From assembly GCF_918797505.1 (NCBI RefSeq), contig NC_092800.1:44261864-44325863 (forward strand): a stretch of DNA of 64,000 nucleotides, given 5' to 3'. The notes beneath the pieces were generated by a model. That model saw only the letters and a program-made list of their open reading frames with translations. It did no database searches and was not told the DNA's origin. Origin of the DNA: Bemisia tabaci. Taxonomy: Eukaryota; Arthropoda; Insecta; Hemiptera; Aleyrodidae. The translations under genes were made by a program, and so were the position numbers. This document shows, piece after piece, positions 10,579-22,099 of this stretch. Each line of letters starts with the position of its first letter. The stretch's first letter is position 1.

Positions 10579-10636
10579 AATTGAGCAATGAAAATCGTCC
10601 GAGGCCGAACTCGAAGGAGACGATACGCGAGGCGGT

Positions 10637-11048
10637 TCTTAATGTTTGAACGCCGGGGATGGAGGGATGGCGGTGTTGACGGTGACAGGGACGGGGTGGG
10701 GGAGGGGTGGGAGGGTGAAGGAAGGGAGAAGGGGGCGAGATCGTGGTTGGATTGCGTGCTCGATTGATTATTGAGACGCGGGAAATATTATTATGAGCCG
10801 CTGAGAGATACTTGGCGGGTCGTCCACCGCGCAGTCGGCTCCTGCCCACAATCGCCGTTTAAACCCGATGGATCTCTCGCGGGTCGCCGCCTCCACAACC
10901 GTTTTGTCACGCTTGCGGGGAATGTTCCGACGGAATTTAACAAGAATCCACCTAACTGCGTTTCACGTTGCCTCGTTTTCTCTCTTGCTCCATGTTTTTT
11001 TACAGGCTATGACCATTATGACAAGCTGCGAAGTTAAACATCATCATA
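10637..11048. other. GC-rich noncoding island
   Basis: G-rich on the plus strand at 10650-10740, then a more balanced stretch. Frames of 67-102 codons on both strands overlap and are not supported as genes. Confidence 0.5.
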
Positions 11049-11308
11049 TGGATTGCATTTCGCAAAAATGAACCAAGAGCATTGCAATGGTGCTGAGATT
11101 GTGCAACCTCTTTTGTCTTGGAAGGAAAACCCTGATCATCTATGAATCATTTGCCATTCTACGCGCTAAAATGTGTAATTTAAGGCAAGAATTACCATGT
11201 AAATTTCATATTTGTGAGTGATCACAGTAGTTTCATTGCAAAGGGTGAAGTTTCACAATTTTAGCAACATAGCATTGCTCCTGGCTCCTTCTTGCAAAAT
11301 GCAATTCA
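11049..11308. mobile_element. Family F MITE
   Basis: Inverted ends TGGATTGCATTTCGCAAAAA and TTGCAAAATGCAATTCA. Internal AGATTGTGCAAC pairs with the other arm. Flanks CATA and CATG are close to a 4-bp duplication. Sister copies at 19446-19702, 27149-27410 and 35229-35718. Confidence 0.8.
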
Positions 11309-11743
11309 CATGTTTTCTCATCAAAATTTCACGTCGAGCAGAATCACCCAGCAGTCTGATTCTGCCTGATCAGGAAATACCGAGGAAACCGCGAAATGAC
11401 AGGGAATTTTAAAAAGTCATGGAAAGCCTGGAAAGGTCAGGGAAAATGACGAAAGTGTCAGGGAAAAACAGTTTAGCCACCCTTATTTGCTCTCTAGAAT
11501 GGGTTTTAACGTTTCGAACAACACATTTTGCGTGAAAACTATTTAAAATTATGTCCTTTTAACTATCTGGCATATCTTTAACTTTCAAGGAATTTCACCG
11601 AAATATGTCAGGGAAATCAGGAATGTTCGGGAAATGTCAGGGAAATTCAGATTCTATATTCTGTGGCAATACTGAGAGCAGAATCACTTCCAAGTCGGCA
11701 TTATTTTCTTCGATCACTATCAGTACCGCCATAAATAGAACAA
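11309..11743. other. No gene; scattered TGTCAGGGAAA motif
   Basis: The motif TGTCAGGGAAA and close variants recur several times at 11400-11475 and 11605-11650, flanking a unique stretch. It may be a degenerate repeat. No coding signal. Confidence 0.5.
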
Positions 11744-12040
11744 CATTGATCGCGGCGCTTAGATACAACCAAACGTACCTAACAACTATCCATGTTGCAT
11801 ATAGCGAGTATTGAAGGCGTTTTTGAAACGCGCTACCAATGAGTCCTCAGACAAGAAGTGAATTTAGTCATTATTATACATGTTTTTCCAGAGAAAACTC
11901 ACGTAGAGCACGATTTGTACAACGAAAATTACTTGAAGTAACTCCTAACAATTACATCGACGTTATTTGGTGCATCAATTTAAACTTATTGCTCATGAAA
12001 AAAGCATCATCTGTTTGAATTAAACCGCTCACTAAGCAGC
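11744..12040 (+). repeat. Dispersed repeat I, copy 1
   Basis: Direct homologue of 41826-42116. Shared landmarks in order are GATCGCGGCGCTTA, ATTGAAGGCGTTTTTGAAAC, GAGCACGATTTGTACAACGA and AAAATTACTTGAAGTAACTC. Shorter relatives appear near 56020-56080 and 59700-59775. Confidence 0.75.
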
Positions 12041-12364
12041 TGACAGATTTTGCTGTGTAACTTTATTACAACCCTGCGTTCAGCGTTTTGACACAGCGAT
12101 TGCATGTTGTTCACACGTTGAACAAAGCTGGATGGGAATGAAGGACATAGCTCATCTGAGAATCCTGCCAAAACCAACTCAAAAAGTTCTGAGCAAGAAT
12201 GTTTGTTAGCTCATCGATTCAAAAAGGAAGCGTAAGAAAGTAAAAATAAGCAACGTCTGATGGAGTTAAGTTGTCTCAGATGGATTTAAATAGAATCCGC
12301 CTACCTGAATTATACGTTGCCTAGTTTTCTCTCGGCCTTCGTTTTTTTTTTCCTTTTTTTTGTA
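12041..12364. other. No gene seen
   Basis: Noncoding sequence ending in a T-rich tract beside the next MITE. Confidence 0.5.
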
Positions 12365-12568
12365 CACTGTAAAAAAAGATTGGTAGAATTTACCATTCCT
12401 TCACGCTGTATTTCACACAGCGTGAAAAGTCGATTCTGCCAGAGGAATGGTTACCTGTACCAGTATATAGTAACGTTTACCTATCTTCTGGCAGAATTGA
12501 CTCTAAATTGACGCTGTGTGGAATACAGCGTGAAGGAACGGTAAATTCTACCAATTTTTTTTTCAGTG
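12365..12568. mobile_element. Family A MITE, CACTG...CAGTG, 204 bp
   Basis: Ends CACTGTAAAAAAAGATTGGT and complement. Arms hold TTCACGCTGTATTTCACAC and its inverted partner; the element folds almost end to end. Flanks TA and CA, one mismatch from a 2-bp duplication. Confidence 0.85.
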
Positions 12569-13210
12569 CAGATAATGATACAATATGAAACCTCGACAAA
12601 TTCTGTAGGTAAATTTACTCTCGATCATGATGAAGAAGATAACGCATTACATTTAAGCCAGAACTCTCGCTTGGTTTTCTGTTACAAGAGAAGTCCGTGG
12701 ATGGATTATTTTCAGAAAAACAATTTTTCAGCTTTACGTACCTCAGCGCTGGACTTCTCTCCTCCTCTTTGCAACGCACCTTGAACGCAGGCTCAGATAC
12801 CCCTCCCCCCCCCTGCCTCCTTTAAGTTCCAACGAATTTTATGAACGGCCTGTTATATCTTTCGAAAAGAAGCAAATTAAAGAAAATGAGAAACAGCAAC
12901 AAGCTCCCCTTGATTGGTTCGATTTGATCGTGCAACTTGACAACGCGTCCCGAAGGGTGATTTGTGCTTGAAGCGTCTACCCCCTCAGCCCCCTTTGTCC
13001 TGATTGGTCCCCCCTGCGAATGATTAAGGCGGAAGGGGCGCTTAATTTTGCCACCATTACAGTTTCTTCACTTTCATTATCGTTGCACAACACCCGGCCG
13101 ATGACTCCTACGATCGGTGTAGCCCGCTGTGACCCCGCCGGTCGTCTCCTCCACCCCCCTCCTCCCCCAGTTATCAACCCCATCAGTGACCACCGAGGAA
13201 GCAGACATTT
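12569..13210. other. No gene seen; C-rich patches
   Basis: Poly-C patches near 12800 and 13150 produce low-complexity frames on both strands. No gene supported. Confidence 0.5.
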
Positions 13211-13415
13211 GTAATAAAGAAATGTTTTCATAAAAATGCTTAGAAAAGAACGGTGATAGCATTGATATCCAACTTGATTCCAAAACGAATATGACTTTAC
13301 AGACATTTTGTAATCACAAGAAATGTTTTTCAATAAAAATGCCTTAGAAAAGAACGGTGATAGCATTGATCACATCCGAACTTTGATTTCCAAAACGTAA
13401 TATGACCGTTAAAAT
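13211..13415. repeat. Tandem duplication, ~102 bp period
   Basis: Two copies share AAAGAACGGTGATAGCATTG and the preceding AAATGTTTT-AATAAAAATG. They are well conserved but carry small indels, so a frame across them is broken. Confidence 0.8.
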
Positions 13416-14158
13416 ACATTTCTGTCGCAAGCAAATAGTAAAATCCGGCGTTTTGTCAAATGCCCAGGCGAATAATCAAGCATTCACGTTTGGATTGAAA
13501 TTCTGATTATATTCCTAATTTTTGACAGAGTAAGTCATTACTCAAGGATTTCTCTGTAAAAATGCGTTTCAAAATTAATACGATTTTTAGCTCCTACGTA
13601 CATTCATCTTGACGTTTTCAGCATGTCATAGAAGACTTAAACAATTCCTAAGATTTCTACTTTGAACAAGGAGAGTTCAAACATTTGATGATTCATTTTT
13701 CCTAATTATTGAAAACTCTCAAGCTCTTCGTCATAAATTTAAAAAATTTCGTGAACTGCCCAAATTTGACAATCTGCCCAGGTATTTGATAAAAGGCCTG
13801 ATTTTACTAATTGCCTGCAACATGCCCGCATACATTTACACTTTTAAATATCACACGTGAAAATTTAGTGTTTATACAAATCCAGATCGATCTGTAATCT
13901 GAAATCACCAAACAATGATTTTGTGACTATCGCAACTGCTTTATCGTGTAAGTAACAAACATTAAATAAAGACTTCCTTGTGGGACTTACCATTAAGTAT
14001 TTCCTCTAGCTGACGATTTTTTTCAGGCTAGGTTTATTTCAAGTCCGCCTGTCATAAATTCTTCCGAAAATCGTAATTAACATCAGTGCAGCCGAAACCA
14101 TGAAAGCTGCCTACAATTTATGATAGAATATTCTCGGCCGAAGTTTTCCACCCCCATA
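13416..14158. other. No gene seen
   Basis: AT-rich noncoding DNA; the phrase AATTGCCTGC-ACAT recurs near 33380, hinting at an old repeat. Confidence 0.4.
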
Positions 14159-14410
14159 CTGCCATGCTTTGGAAAACCGCCGCATGAACATTCGAATTTT
14201 GCCAAATTTCCCCCGCTAGAAAACGTATTTTGGAAGAACGTAATGTATATCTTGTCACGTAATTTTCAGATATCTTAGATCAAATTGCAAACACAATTTT
14301 CTGAGGGATTGGAAGAAATACACTTACAACTTCTCCAATAAATTCGTATTTCATCAAAGAAAATTTGGCAAGGCCTGATGGTTCTTACGGCGTTTCCCTC
14401 AAGTTGGCAG
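14159..14410. mobile_element. Family B MITE (252 bp), diverged
   Basis: Left end CTGCCATGCTTTGGAAAACC, right end with GGCGTTTCCCTCAAGTTGGC. Both arms carry the TTGCCAAATTTCC motif in inverted orientation. No target duplication survives. It stands head to tail with the next element. Confidence 0.7.
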
Positions 14411-14426
14411 TCGAGCGATGCCCGTT

Positions 14427-14680
14427 CTGCCGTGCTAAGGAAGAACACCGTATGAACATGTGTATGTTGCCAAATGTCCCGTCAGAAAATATTTAATTTT
14501 TGAGAAAATTATGAATATTTTTCTTTGCAATTTTTAGATTTTTTCACATCAAACTACAAACAAAATCCTCCGTAAAATTCGAAGAAAAATTTTCACAAAT
14601 TTCCCCGAAAATTAACGATTTGTCGAAGGAGATTTGGCAACGCCTGAGGGCTCATACGGCGTTTTTCCTCAGGACGGCAG
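14427..14680. mobile_element. Family B MITE (254 bp), CGTT target duplication
   Basis: Left end CTGCCGTGCTAAGGAAGAAC, right end CTCATACGGCGTTTTTCCTC. Flanked by CGTT at 14423-14426 and 14681-14684, a clean 4-bp target duplication. Confidence 0.85.
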
Positions 14681-15235
14681 CGTTTGTATGTGGGTCGGGC
14701 GGTGCGGTGGCCCTAGGGTGGCGTGCGGCGGGGATGTTTCGCGAGGGCGCCCCTCGCAATCGGGCGCCGGGATCTTAATCAAAACGGAATCAAATTACAA
14801 ACAAAACGGTCATAGTTGACCGGCCCCCGACCCTCGCCCCGCCCCCCGGCCGCAACCCGAAATACGTGTAAACGACTCGTTCCTACACGGGGGATCGCTA
14901 TCCCCCCTCCCCCGCCCTTCGCGGGGCTAATTTATACTAATTTCACACGTGATGCCTAATTTATCATGGGATTCCGTGCCGCCCGCCCCTGATATTAATA
15001 CACCCGAAAAATGAGTGATAAAACCTCCCCCGCCCCCCGTCCAACGGGTTCGGGATTGCCGGTTGGGTCTCTTGTCCAATTGGACTACAATCTGCAATTC
15101 AGAACTACAACCTCTGACTCAGTTTAGAAACAACGTATGCACCATTGATTTTGCTATGTACATGAGTGTTTTTGTGGATGAGCCAGAAATTCTAGTTCCT
15201 AATTGCAAAATGAAGTCCAATTATGCTGCCGTGCT
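14681..15235. other. GC-rich noncoding island
   Basis: G- then C-rich stretch at about 14690-15060 with no repeat partner in the window, followed by a family F-like end (GTTCCTAATTGCAAAATG) at 15197-15215. Confidence 0.5.
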
Positions 15236-15395
15236 AGAGAAACACGCCGTATGAACTTTCAGACGTTGCCAAATTTTCTCTGATTATACACGAATTTTCG
15301 AGAAAACTTATGATTATTTTTCCTCCACTTTTTCAGATTATATTGTTTGTAATTTCACCTAATGTTCCTGAAGATTTTAACAGAATTTGTTAAAA
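15236..15395. mobile_element. Family B left half, truncated
   Basis: CTGCCGTGCTAGAGAAACAC and GTTGCCAAATTTTC are present; the right terminus is missing. It ends about 215 bp before the first exon. Confidence 0.6.
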
Positions 15396-15610
15396 AGTGG
15401 GATTTTACGGGTTAAATTCCTGCTTTCCGATCCCGGACCCTCCTCTGCACCTGGGGGGGGGGGGGATTCCATACTCCCCAGACCCAGACCCCACGGTGGG
15501 AGGTTTGTCCCTTCCCAGAACCTTATCCTGCATACGCGCTGTTCTGGATGAAGGCTCGTCGTAATTAGTCTTGGCTCTTTTTAACCATGTTTCCGTTTGC
15601 TTTGTTTCAG

Positions 15611-15743
15611 TTCCTGTTTACGAAGTCGAAGGAGTGGTGGGCGAAGCGGTGGAGATGCCATGTGACATTTCCGTACGTGATGCGAGGGACGCCCTGCACA
15701 TGGTTCTCTGGTTCAGGGAATCGGACGGCGAGACCCTATACAA
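15611..15743 (+). CDS. Sidestep-family Ig domain, first exon in window (partial gene)
   Basis: Encodes the N-terminal half of a V-type immunoglobulin domain of a Sidestep-like cell-surface protein; in Drosophila such proteins guide motor axons and bind Beat receptors. After two bases completing an upstream codon, it reads 43 residues: VYEVEGVVGEAVEMPCD, with the first Ig cysteine, then VLWFRES with the core tryptophan, then DGETLY. The acceptor TTTGCTTTGTTTCAG ends at 15610 and the donor GTGAGT starts at 15744. The incoming intron is phase 1; the outgoing one is phase 2 (exon ends AA). The frame joins without loss to 53623. No ATG or signal peptide is present, so the start lies in an earlier exon outside the window. 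The exon is seen directly; the family name comes from motif recall. Several sidestep paralogues exist in insects and I cannot say which this is. Confidence 0.88.
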
Positions 15744-16167
15744 GTGAGTAACAACCTCGAAAATGGTTTTATCAACTAAAGGGATTGGAGAAGGCGCTTA
15801 AGTGCAATTTTTGAAAAAAAAATTGAGATATTAATTAGTTTAAGTATGACTAGTCTGAATGCATATTCAGTGAAAAATTTGCTCCCAAATTCCAATGTTT
15901 AAGCATACAAAAGTCAGTTTGAACTTTGTTTCCACCATAAGGATCCATGCAATCCTGAAACTTCAAACACGTATTTCTCAAGATAGCAAAAACTGCACCT
16001 ATGCGCCTTGTCCTCCAAGCCTTGCAATTGTACTTGACACAAAGAGACAGGGGCAATGGATCCCAGAAACTCCGCACGACTAAATGGACCACATTTTGAA
16101 ATTGGGGACTAATATTTTTTGCTCTTTTTAGAAGTAATAGTGCCGTTAGTTTTCTCGCGTAGATATA

Positions 16168-16270
16168 CACTGTAAAAAAAGGTGCTAAAGTAAGTAACAT
16201 CCCAGATGTTAAAAAAGTGTGCGACAACTCTTGGATGTTGTCATTAAAACTCTGATATTAAAGTAACATC
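16168..16270. mobile_element. Family A element, left part only
   Basis: CACTGTAAAAAAAGGTGC, preceded by TA, then the AACATCC...GTGTGCGACAACTC block shared with 6849-7060 and 57210-57422. No matching CAGTG end follows, so it is truncated or badly decayed. Confidence 0.6.
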
Positions 16271-17604
16271 CTAAGGATGTTATCATCATTCAAATTAAAT
16301 TAAAGTTTCTCAACCCTCCAAAAGTTTTATCGGGAAAACGCAAAAATACAGACAAACGTTTTTTTTTTTAAAAAAAATCAATTCAAATTTATCAATTTGT
16401 TTTTGGTGCTATTGTACTACAAACTTATGATGTTAGCATTCCTTACACAATTCAATTATTTCCTAGTAATTTTAATAAATATAAAAAGGTTCGTGCTTTG
16501 AATGAGCTCCACCGTTCGGACGTTGGAGCCAACCCCTTGTTTTCCTTTACCCCAAGAACAGCGCATCGCATGAATGAAAGACGATGCTAAACAGCATATT
16601 TTCTCTCGCATTTGATCCTATTCATCAAATTTCGCAGGCTGTTTTGCAAACGCACCCAGGTGCCAGCTCACGCATCGGCGCAGCCTCAACCGCTGAGCGC
16701 GCCTACGTGTCTCGCGGAAATGCGGCAACGCGGGAGGGTATGACGCCCGTAATATCGGCGCCGCGACGTCAATATGCAGCGCGCCGCGCGGCGTCTCCAA
16801 GGGAGGAATGCAAATCAGCGCGGAATGTCTCGGAGCATCAAACGGGCCCGATTTTAAATCAAAACGCATTTAAACTCCGGTTTAAAGTGAGGCAGGCGAG
16901 GGTTCGCAGTCTCGAGCTCGACGTTGAGATCTCCTCGCAGACGCACTGCATATGTGACGTCTTGGGCTACGTTGCCACGCTGAATGGAAAAAAACCTACG
17001 GGTTTTCTTTCCGTCGCACAGTGCGGCCTTCTATGGACAAAAATAAAAAAAATCACAACTCGACATCTGAACATTTTTTTTGGAGTTTGTCATCTTAAAC
17101 ATATTTTTGACTAACAATGATGGTTCATTTTCAAATGTTTCGCTCAAAACTCCTTCAAATTTGGGTAGAAAATGGGTCGGAAATGGGTCGAGAGTGGTCC
17201 ATAAAAAATACTCGGAAAGAGATGTCAACTTCATATGAACTTTTCTCGCTTCAAATGCGAAATGCTTCGGGTGGTTGACATTTTCTTAATCCTCAGATAT
17301 CAAACTTCAATTCTACCAAAAAGATCTTACGACTATTAGAGATATTTGAAGTTAAAGTGTGAGCGTTTGACGTTGCTTTTACATTGTCAACATCGAGTTA
17401 ATTCGAGGTTGCCAACTTCAATTGAACTTTTCTCGAAAAATAAGCAAAAAATCTTGAGATATAACATTTTCTTTGTTCCTCCAGTGTTTCAATTTGATAG
17501 TGCCAAAGGGTTTTCCTATGTTGGTGCTACTATCTTCATTATTTCAAGTTGAGTATTTTTTACCGATTTTTATCAGCTTCGTCCTAAGGATGCTGCATTG
17601 TGCG
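16271..17604. other. No gene seen; includes GC-rich patch
   Basis: A CG-rich patch at about 16640-16960 gives a 176-codon plus-strand frame (16584-17114). That frame has no domain, no splice support and overlaps an equally open frame on the other strand. I treat the stretch as noncoding intron. Confidence 0.5.
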
Positions 17605-18230
17605 TCGCTACATTGGCGTAGCGTACTTTGCGATGTATCGATTGATCTGCCACTTAAACCTACGCAAATGATCGATAAACAGGGTGTTCGCAACGAGCAC
17701 CTTAATAATCGATTCTCTACCATAGCTTCAAATGGGGAGATATCGATAATCGATCATTCACGCCTCGCCTCTGAGTCGCTCCTCTGGCGTAAGAACGTGA
17801 CTCGGTCTCCTCATGAGCCCCAGATATCATGGATTTGCGTGTAAAACAGGGCTCACGCAGAAACTAAGGGGCTACCCCGGTCTAACAATGGCCCAAATTT
17901 TCCCTTCATTCGTAGATTTGTCTATAAATTTCAATAATCAGCCCAGAGGAGGCGTGCAGTGTTATTTTGACCATTGTGCTTTGCGATATATCGATCGATC
18001 TACCATTTAAACATATAGAAAAGGGTCGATAAAGTGGGTGTCGCAGTGAACACCTTAATAATCGATTCTTTACCACAGCTTCATATGGGGAAAAATCAAT
18101 AATCGATCATTCACGTCTCGCCACTGATTTTGACTAGCCGACGGAGAAACGCCTTCATTTCCGACTGATACCGTGCAACACTCACAAGTTCGAATAGTTG
18201 TATCCAGAAATGTATCAGTTCAAATCTGAG
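17605..18230. repeat. Tandem duplication ending in a core-repeat copy
   Basis: Two direct copies about 357 bp apart share TTTGCGAT-TATCGAT, CACCTTAATAATCGATTCT and TCGATAATCGATCATTCACG. The first copy is interrupted by a family D half (17771-17855). The second runs into a core module at 18150-18215 (GACTGATACCGTGCAACACT). Related to the palindrome at 31174-31668. Confidence 0.75.
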
Positions 18231-19215
18231 AAATTCTCCTGGATGTCTCAGCTGTTACGCTAATAAAACTAGTAATGTTCTGTGCCCACATGGTAGATTA
18301 TGTCAGGTCAATGGACCGAGCCCAATAAAACATCAATTTAATGGGAATTAAAGTAATTCAGGGTCATTTTACTGCCACTTAGAGTTCTTTAGAGTCAGCC
18401 AGAGGAATGCATTTACATTTCATTCAAATTTAACTCATTCTGAAAGGCCAAAATGCCGTCAACAAGGATGCTGAAACTTGGTTTTTGCACTATGCTTATA
18501 ATTTTTAATATGATCAATAAGCTTAAATCGTCAAAACACGTGTCTCCGACTGGCTCAACTGACTTACTAACTTGTTTTTAGCTTAGTTTTTTAGATCGGA
18601 CCTTTGAAATAACGCAGTCAGAACAAGTCGCAGCTGTCTTTAATGCGCTGATATTTAACCTTTTCACCAAGTTCGGTGTATTTTACATTATATTTTAATG
18701 GTGAATATGTTATGTGGCGCTTTAATTCTCATCCCTATGTCCAGTGGCTCATTGTTTGAGTGTTCAACCGCAAAAATATATCACAACTCAATCGACTTTT
18801 AATAGCGGCCAGCTCCATCACCCCAGTTATCACGATCTAATCTTAAATCACTCTTTCAAACTATTGTTATTTATGGTCTTTTTTATGCCACATAAAAATG
18901 TAATGTACGGGTATTTTTTCGGCGAACCCTGCATAAGAGAAAAATTGTCTGGAATAAACTTGTATCTCAATCCACTCGCTAAACTGACCTAATTTTTATT
19001 ATATTGGCACCGGTTGGAGGATTTGAGATTAACTCGCTCAACATTGTCAAGCTGGCTTGATTTGTCTTTTGAACTACTGTCAGAATAAAACTAGGCAATT
19101 TTACCAGATTTTTTCCGCATACTTAAATCAATTCATTTAATTTTGACTACTCTGAGAAACATTCATCTAGATTTTACCAAAAGTAAAATAAAAATGTTTC
19201 CTCCAGATTTTTCAT

Positions 19216-19218
<3 letters not shown>
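18231..19218. other. No gene seen
   Basis: AT-rich intron sequence. An 82-codon frame at 18744-18992 shows no domain. Confidence 0.45.

Positions 19219-19257
<39 letters not shown>
19219..19257. repeat. Poly-T tract
   Basis: About 39 T residues. Just downstream (19258-19430) lies a sequence ending CAGTG that is also found at 31855-31988, sharing GACAAGAAACGACG. Confidence 0.85.
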
Positions 19258-19260
<3 letters not shown>

Positions 19261-19430
19261 GTTTCATTAACGTTAAAGTTAAGAACACAGTTTTTCATGA
19301 CCAAAACTTAACGGTAACAAAACAATGTTTCTGTAACTAAAAAAAACTGGCTTTAAAAAAAACAAAATTTTGTCGACAAGAAACGACGTTTTAAGTCAGA
19401 ATAATATTTCAAGAATATGTTTTTTCAGTG
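19258..19430 (+). repeat. Dispersed repeat J, copy 1
   Basis: Shares AACTTAACG, a AAAAAACTG stretch, TTGACAAGAAACGACG-like block and a final TTTCAGTG with 31855-31988. The end resembles a family A terminus, so it may be a decayed member of that group. Confidence 0.6.
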
Positions 19431-19445
19431 AATCTTAGTTTTAGT

Positions 19446-19702
19446 TGGAGTGCACTGTGCAAAAAGGAACCAAGAGCATTACAGTGTTGCTAGGATTGTG
19501 TAATTTACATTTGTTGCAAAAAATTACCGAAATCATGAAAGAAATTACATTTCCGAAGGTAATTTTCGTCTCGAATTCATAGTTATTGGGAGTAAAGATG
19601 AAACTTGTTTAGATGATCAGTTTATATTTGCAAGGTAATAAAAGTTGCACTATCTTAGTGACATTGGAATGCTCTTGGCTCCTTTTTGCAAAATGCTAAC
19701 CA
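19446..19702. mobile_element. Family F MITE, uninterrupted copy
   Basis: Ends GTGCAAAAAGGAACCAAGAG and CTCTTGGCTCCTTTTTGC. Lacks the insertion found in its sister at 35229-35718 and so serves as the empty-site reference; the relevant sequence is AGTTATTGGGAGTAAAG. Confidence 0.8.
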
Positions 19703-20237
19703 GTTATAGCGTCCATGAAACGACGGAATGACATGGGTGGATTTTGACTCGGAGAAATAATTCAATTCCGTCGGGTGGCGCAGATTTGGCGTCGAAGCCG
19801 AGAGGAGACGAGGTTGCAGTAAAATTTTGATTCATTAGAAGGCAGAACAAATACAGAGCGGGGACCGCCTGAGAAAAGCGCAAAATGGCAGTTTCATGGA
19901 GATTTATGCCCAAACAAAATGCAAACATCCTTCATGTGAATAATGTCATTTAAATGCATAGTAATAGCTCCCAAATAAAGCCTCCCCCCTCCCACCCTCA
20001 CTCCCGAACCCCTCTCGATTATTTATACTCACCCCTTCACCCCCTCACCCCCCTCCGCCCCCGCCCCGCCCCGACCTCTTGCCCCTATTACGTATGTGCA
20101 TGTATGTCCCGATTGTATTTTTCTATTTTTTTCTTCTTTTTTTTTAATAACTGCTTCCTTCCCGGTCCCATTAATTCTCGACAACTCATTTTTATGTCGC
20201 AATCCGTATGCGATTTGGCGTTCGCGGGTGCTCATTT
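19703..20237. other. No gene seen; C-rich patch
   Basis: The CCTCCCCCCT-like stretch at 19980-20085 gives only low-complexity proline frames. Confidence 0.5.
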
Positions 20238-20359
20238 GGACGCATTTCTGTCAAACGGGACTATGTGCATTATGATGTGAGCCCTGCTATGCATATATTT
20301 TTATGGGTCTCGGGGCTCATGTCTTAATGCACATAGTTCCGTTCGACAGAAATACGTCC
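20238..20359. mobile_element. Family C palindrome, 122 bp, ATTT duplication
   Basis: GGACGCATTTCTGTC...GACAGAAATACGTCC with the GAGCCCTG/GGGGCTC inner pair. Flanked by ATTT at 20234-20237 and 20360-20363. Confidence 0.87.
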
Positions 20360-20839
20360 ATTTTGCCGGCGAAATGTGGTGGCTTCCTTGCTGGCTCTGC
20401 CTCCACTCGAGGCTTTTTCGGTGTAATTATGTCGCCTGAAAAATTGGGCCCGCACGCTGTTCGCCTCCCATAAAACTGCTATCAGTCACGATCTACCCGG
20501 GGAACAATGATGGAATTGACCATGTTCCAATGTGATCTCGGCACCGATCGACAGAGATGATTGAAGTTTCACATATTGGCACTCAGCCGGGCATAACAGA
20601 ATGTATTAAAAAGTAGACATGAAATAAAAAACTTAGTCATTATAAGTAGACCGTAGCCCTGTGTTTTTTGGATGAAATAGAGTGCAAAAGGTCTTTGGTG
20701 TACCGACAATTTTCCTTCAATAATTTAGTTAGGCAAAATAACTTGCTCCGTGTCTCTCTCGTGATATTTTGACCCTTGTACAACAGAATCAGCTCCTGGG
20801 TTTCCTAGCTTACATATGCTAGGTGAATACATGCAGTAG
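20360..20839. other. No gene seen
   Basis: Noncoding intron sequence without recognised repeat. Confidence 0.5.
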
Positions 20840-21560
20840 AATTAAGAGGAAAGAGGAATATAAGGAGAATGAAAAGGAGGAGAGGATAGTAATAAGAAGA
20901 GAGGGGAAATTACAATAACAAGAAAATAAGAAAAAAGCAGAAGAGGAGGAAGAAGAGGATAAATGATGATAAATGAGAAAAGGAAGAAAAAGCGAAAGAA
21001 TTGTCTTTCATTCTCAAACAAATTAAAAAAAGAGAATTCGTCTCGTCCTTTTTCCTTTCGTTTTCTACTCCCTTCATTTCTCTTTCCCTTTTCGTCTTCT
21101 TCTCCTTTTGTCTTGAAACGCAGAAATCCAAGACTCGACCGTACACGTGATCCGAGTCGGTCAAACTCTCAAACGGTGTTGAACGCGCGATGCAGAAGTA
21201 TTCCTCCAGGCGCTGGTATGCATTTGGCGTAATGCGCGAAGTATTCCTCCAGTCTTGTAGGCGCTTATATAAGTAACGCGCCGACCACATTGTGTAGTGT
21301 GCGATTAATTAAACTCGCGGAGTCAGCGTTTTCCAACTTGTCACTACGATTAAGTATTTGCACACTCTATATGGATTACTATTGTGAACACGAGAATGAT
21401 ATAGGCGGTTTTTTCTGAACACGACGGAAACGCGTAAATCCCTCAACGGGGCATTTCGGTGGGGACGGAACGCGAGATTTCCACGAGAGGTCTTTTTCTG
21501 CGGGGAACCTCGAGGCAGGCCGGAGTCGAAGCCGCAAGGAAGAACCGCACAACCGCCAAC
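20840..21560 (+). repeat. Dispersed repeat with purine/pyrimidine hairpin, copy 1
   Basis: A ~180-bp purine-rich block (GGAGGAGAGGATAG and similar) is followed by a ~110-bp pyrimidine-rich block that can pair with it. Then come CCGAGTCGGTCAAACT, two GAAGTATTCCTCC motifs, GCGGAGTCAGCGTTTTCCAA and CTCAACGGGGCATTTCGG. A direct copy with the same order lies at 27665-28360. Frames over it are Lys/Glu or Ser/Phe low complexity. Confidence 0.8.
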
Positions 21561-22099
21561 GGCCGACCCGGACGGATACGCTGTTTCGCCGTAGCGAGAG
21601 GAACTCGGATTCGCATTAACGGAGTCGCGAGCGGGGCACTCCCTTTCAAACGGGATTAAAAATTAATAAAGGGCTTGATGCGCTTTTTTCAGTCACTTGT
21701 AGACGGGGTGGCAGGGGGGGGGGGGGGGGGGGGCAAATAGACACGAGCCACGGGACCGCCTGAAAGGAGCCCGGTGGAAACTGGAAGAAGCCAGCGGATA
21801 TGAAAGGCTAAGAACGATGAGTTGAGATGTTTAAATTGATAATTCGTTCGGGGGATCCGCCGTTGCCACGGCTGGCAAGACGCCACCGTCCCGAGCAATT
21901 CTTAGGTTTTAGTCAGCAGACCAGACATGTTCTATATTGGTCCCTCAAAGCAGTTACACCCAACTGAGGAGCCTCTCCGCCGGTACATTCGCTCGAATAC
22001 AATTCGCTCGAGTTAAGTAAATCAGAATTGTTAGATCCTAGGCTGACTGTTTGGGTTCTTCGGACTTCCATCATATGTCACATGAAAACGGATTGAAAA
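21561..22099. other. No gene; poly-G tract at about 21715-21734
   Basis: Noncoding, with a run of about 18-20 G and otherwise mixed composition. Confidence 0.6.

Larger units (their letters stand above)
9717..10636. repeat. Segmental tandem duplication carrying family B half-elements and family C palindromes
   Basis: Two direct copies (about 9720-10136 and 10137-10636) share, in order, CCTGAAATTTTCAGGAA, a family B right end, ATCACTTGCGTGC, a family C palindrome at an AATT site and CGTCCGAGGCCGAACTCGAA. The second copy is about 80 bp longer because it holds one extra 76-bp palindrome. Confidence 0.8.

Noticed and set aside
16584..17114. 176-codon plus-strand frame, the longest open frame
   Set aside because: No recognisable domain, an open frame on the opposite strand in the same CG-rich patch, and no start or splice context. 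CG-rich DNA has few stop codons by chance.
20910..21290. 126-codon minus-strand frame
   Set aside because: Low-complexity Lys/Glu and Phe/Ser stretches from a purine/pyrimidine repeat.
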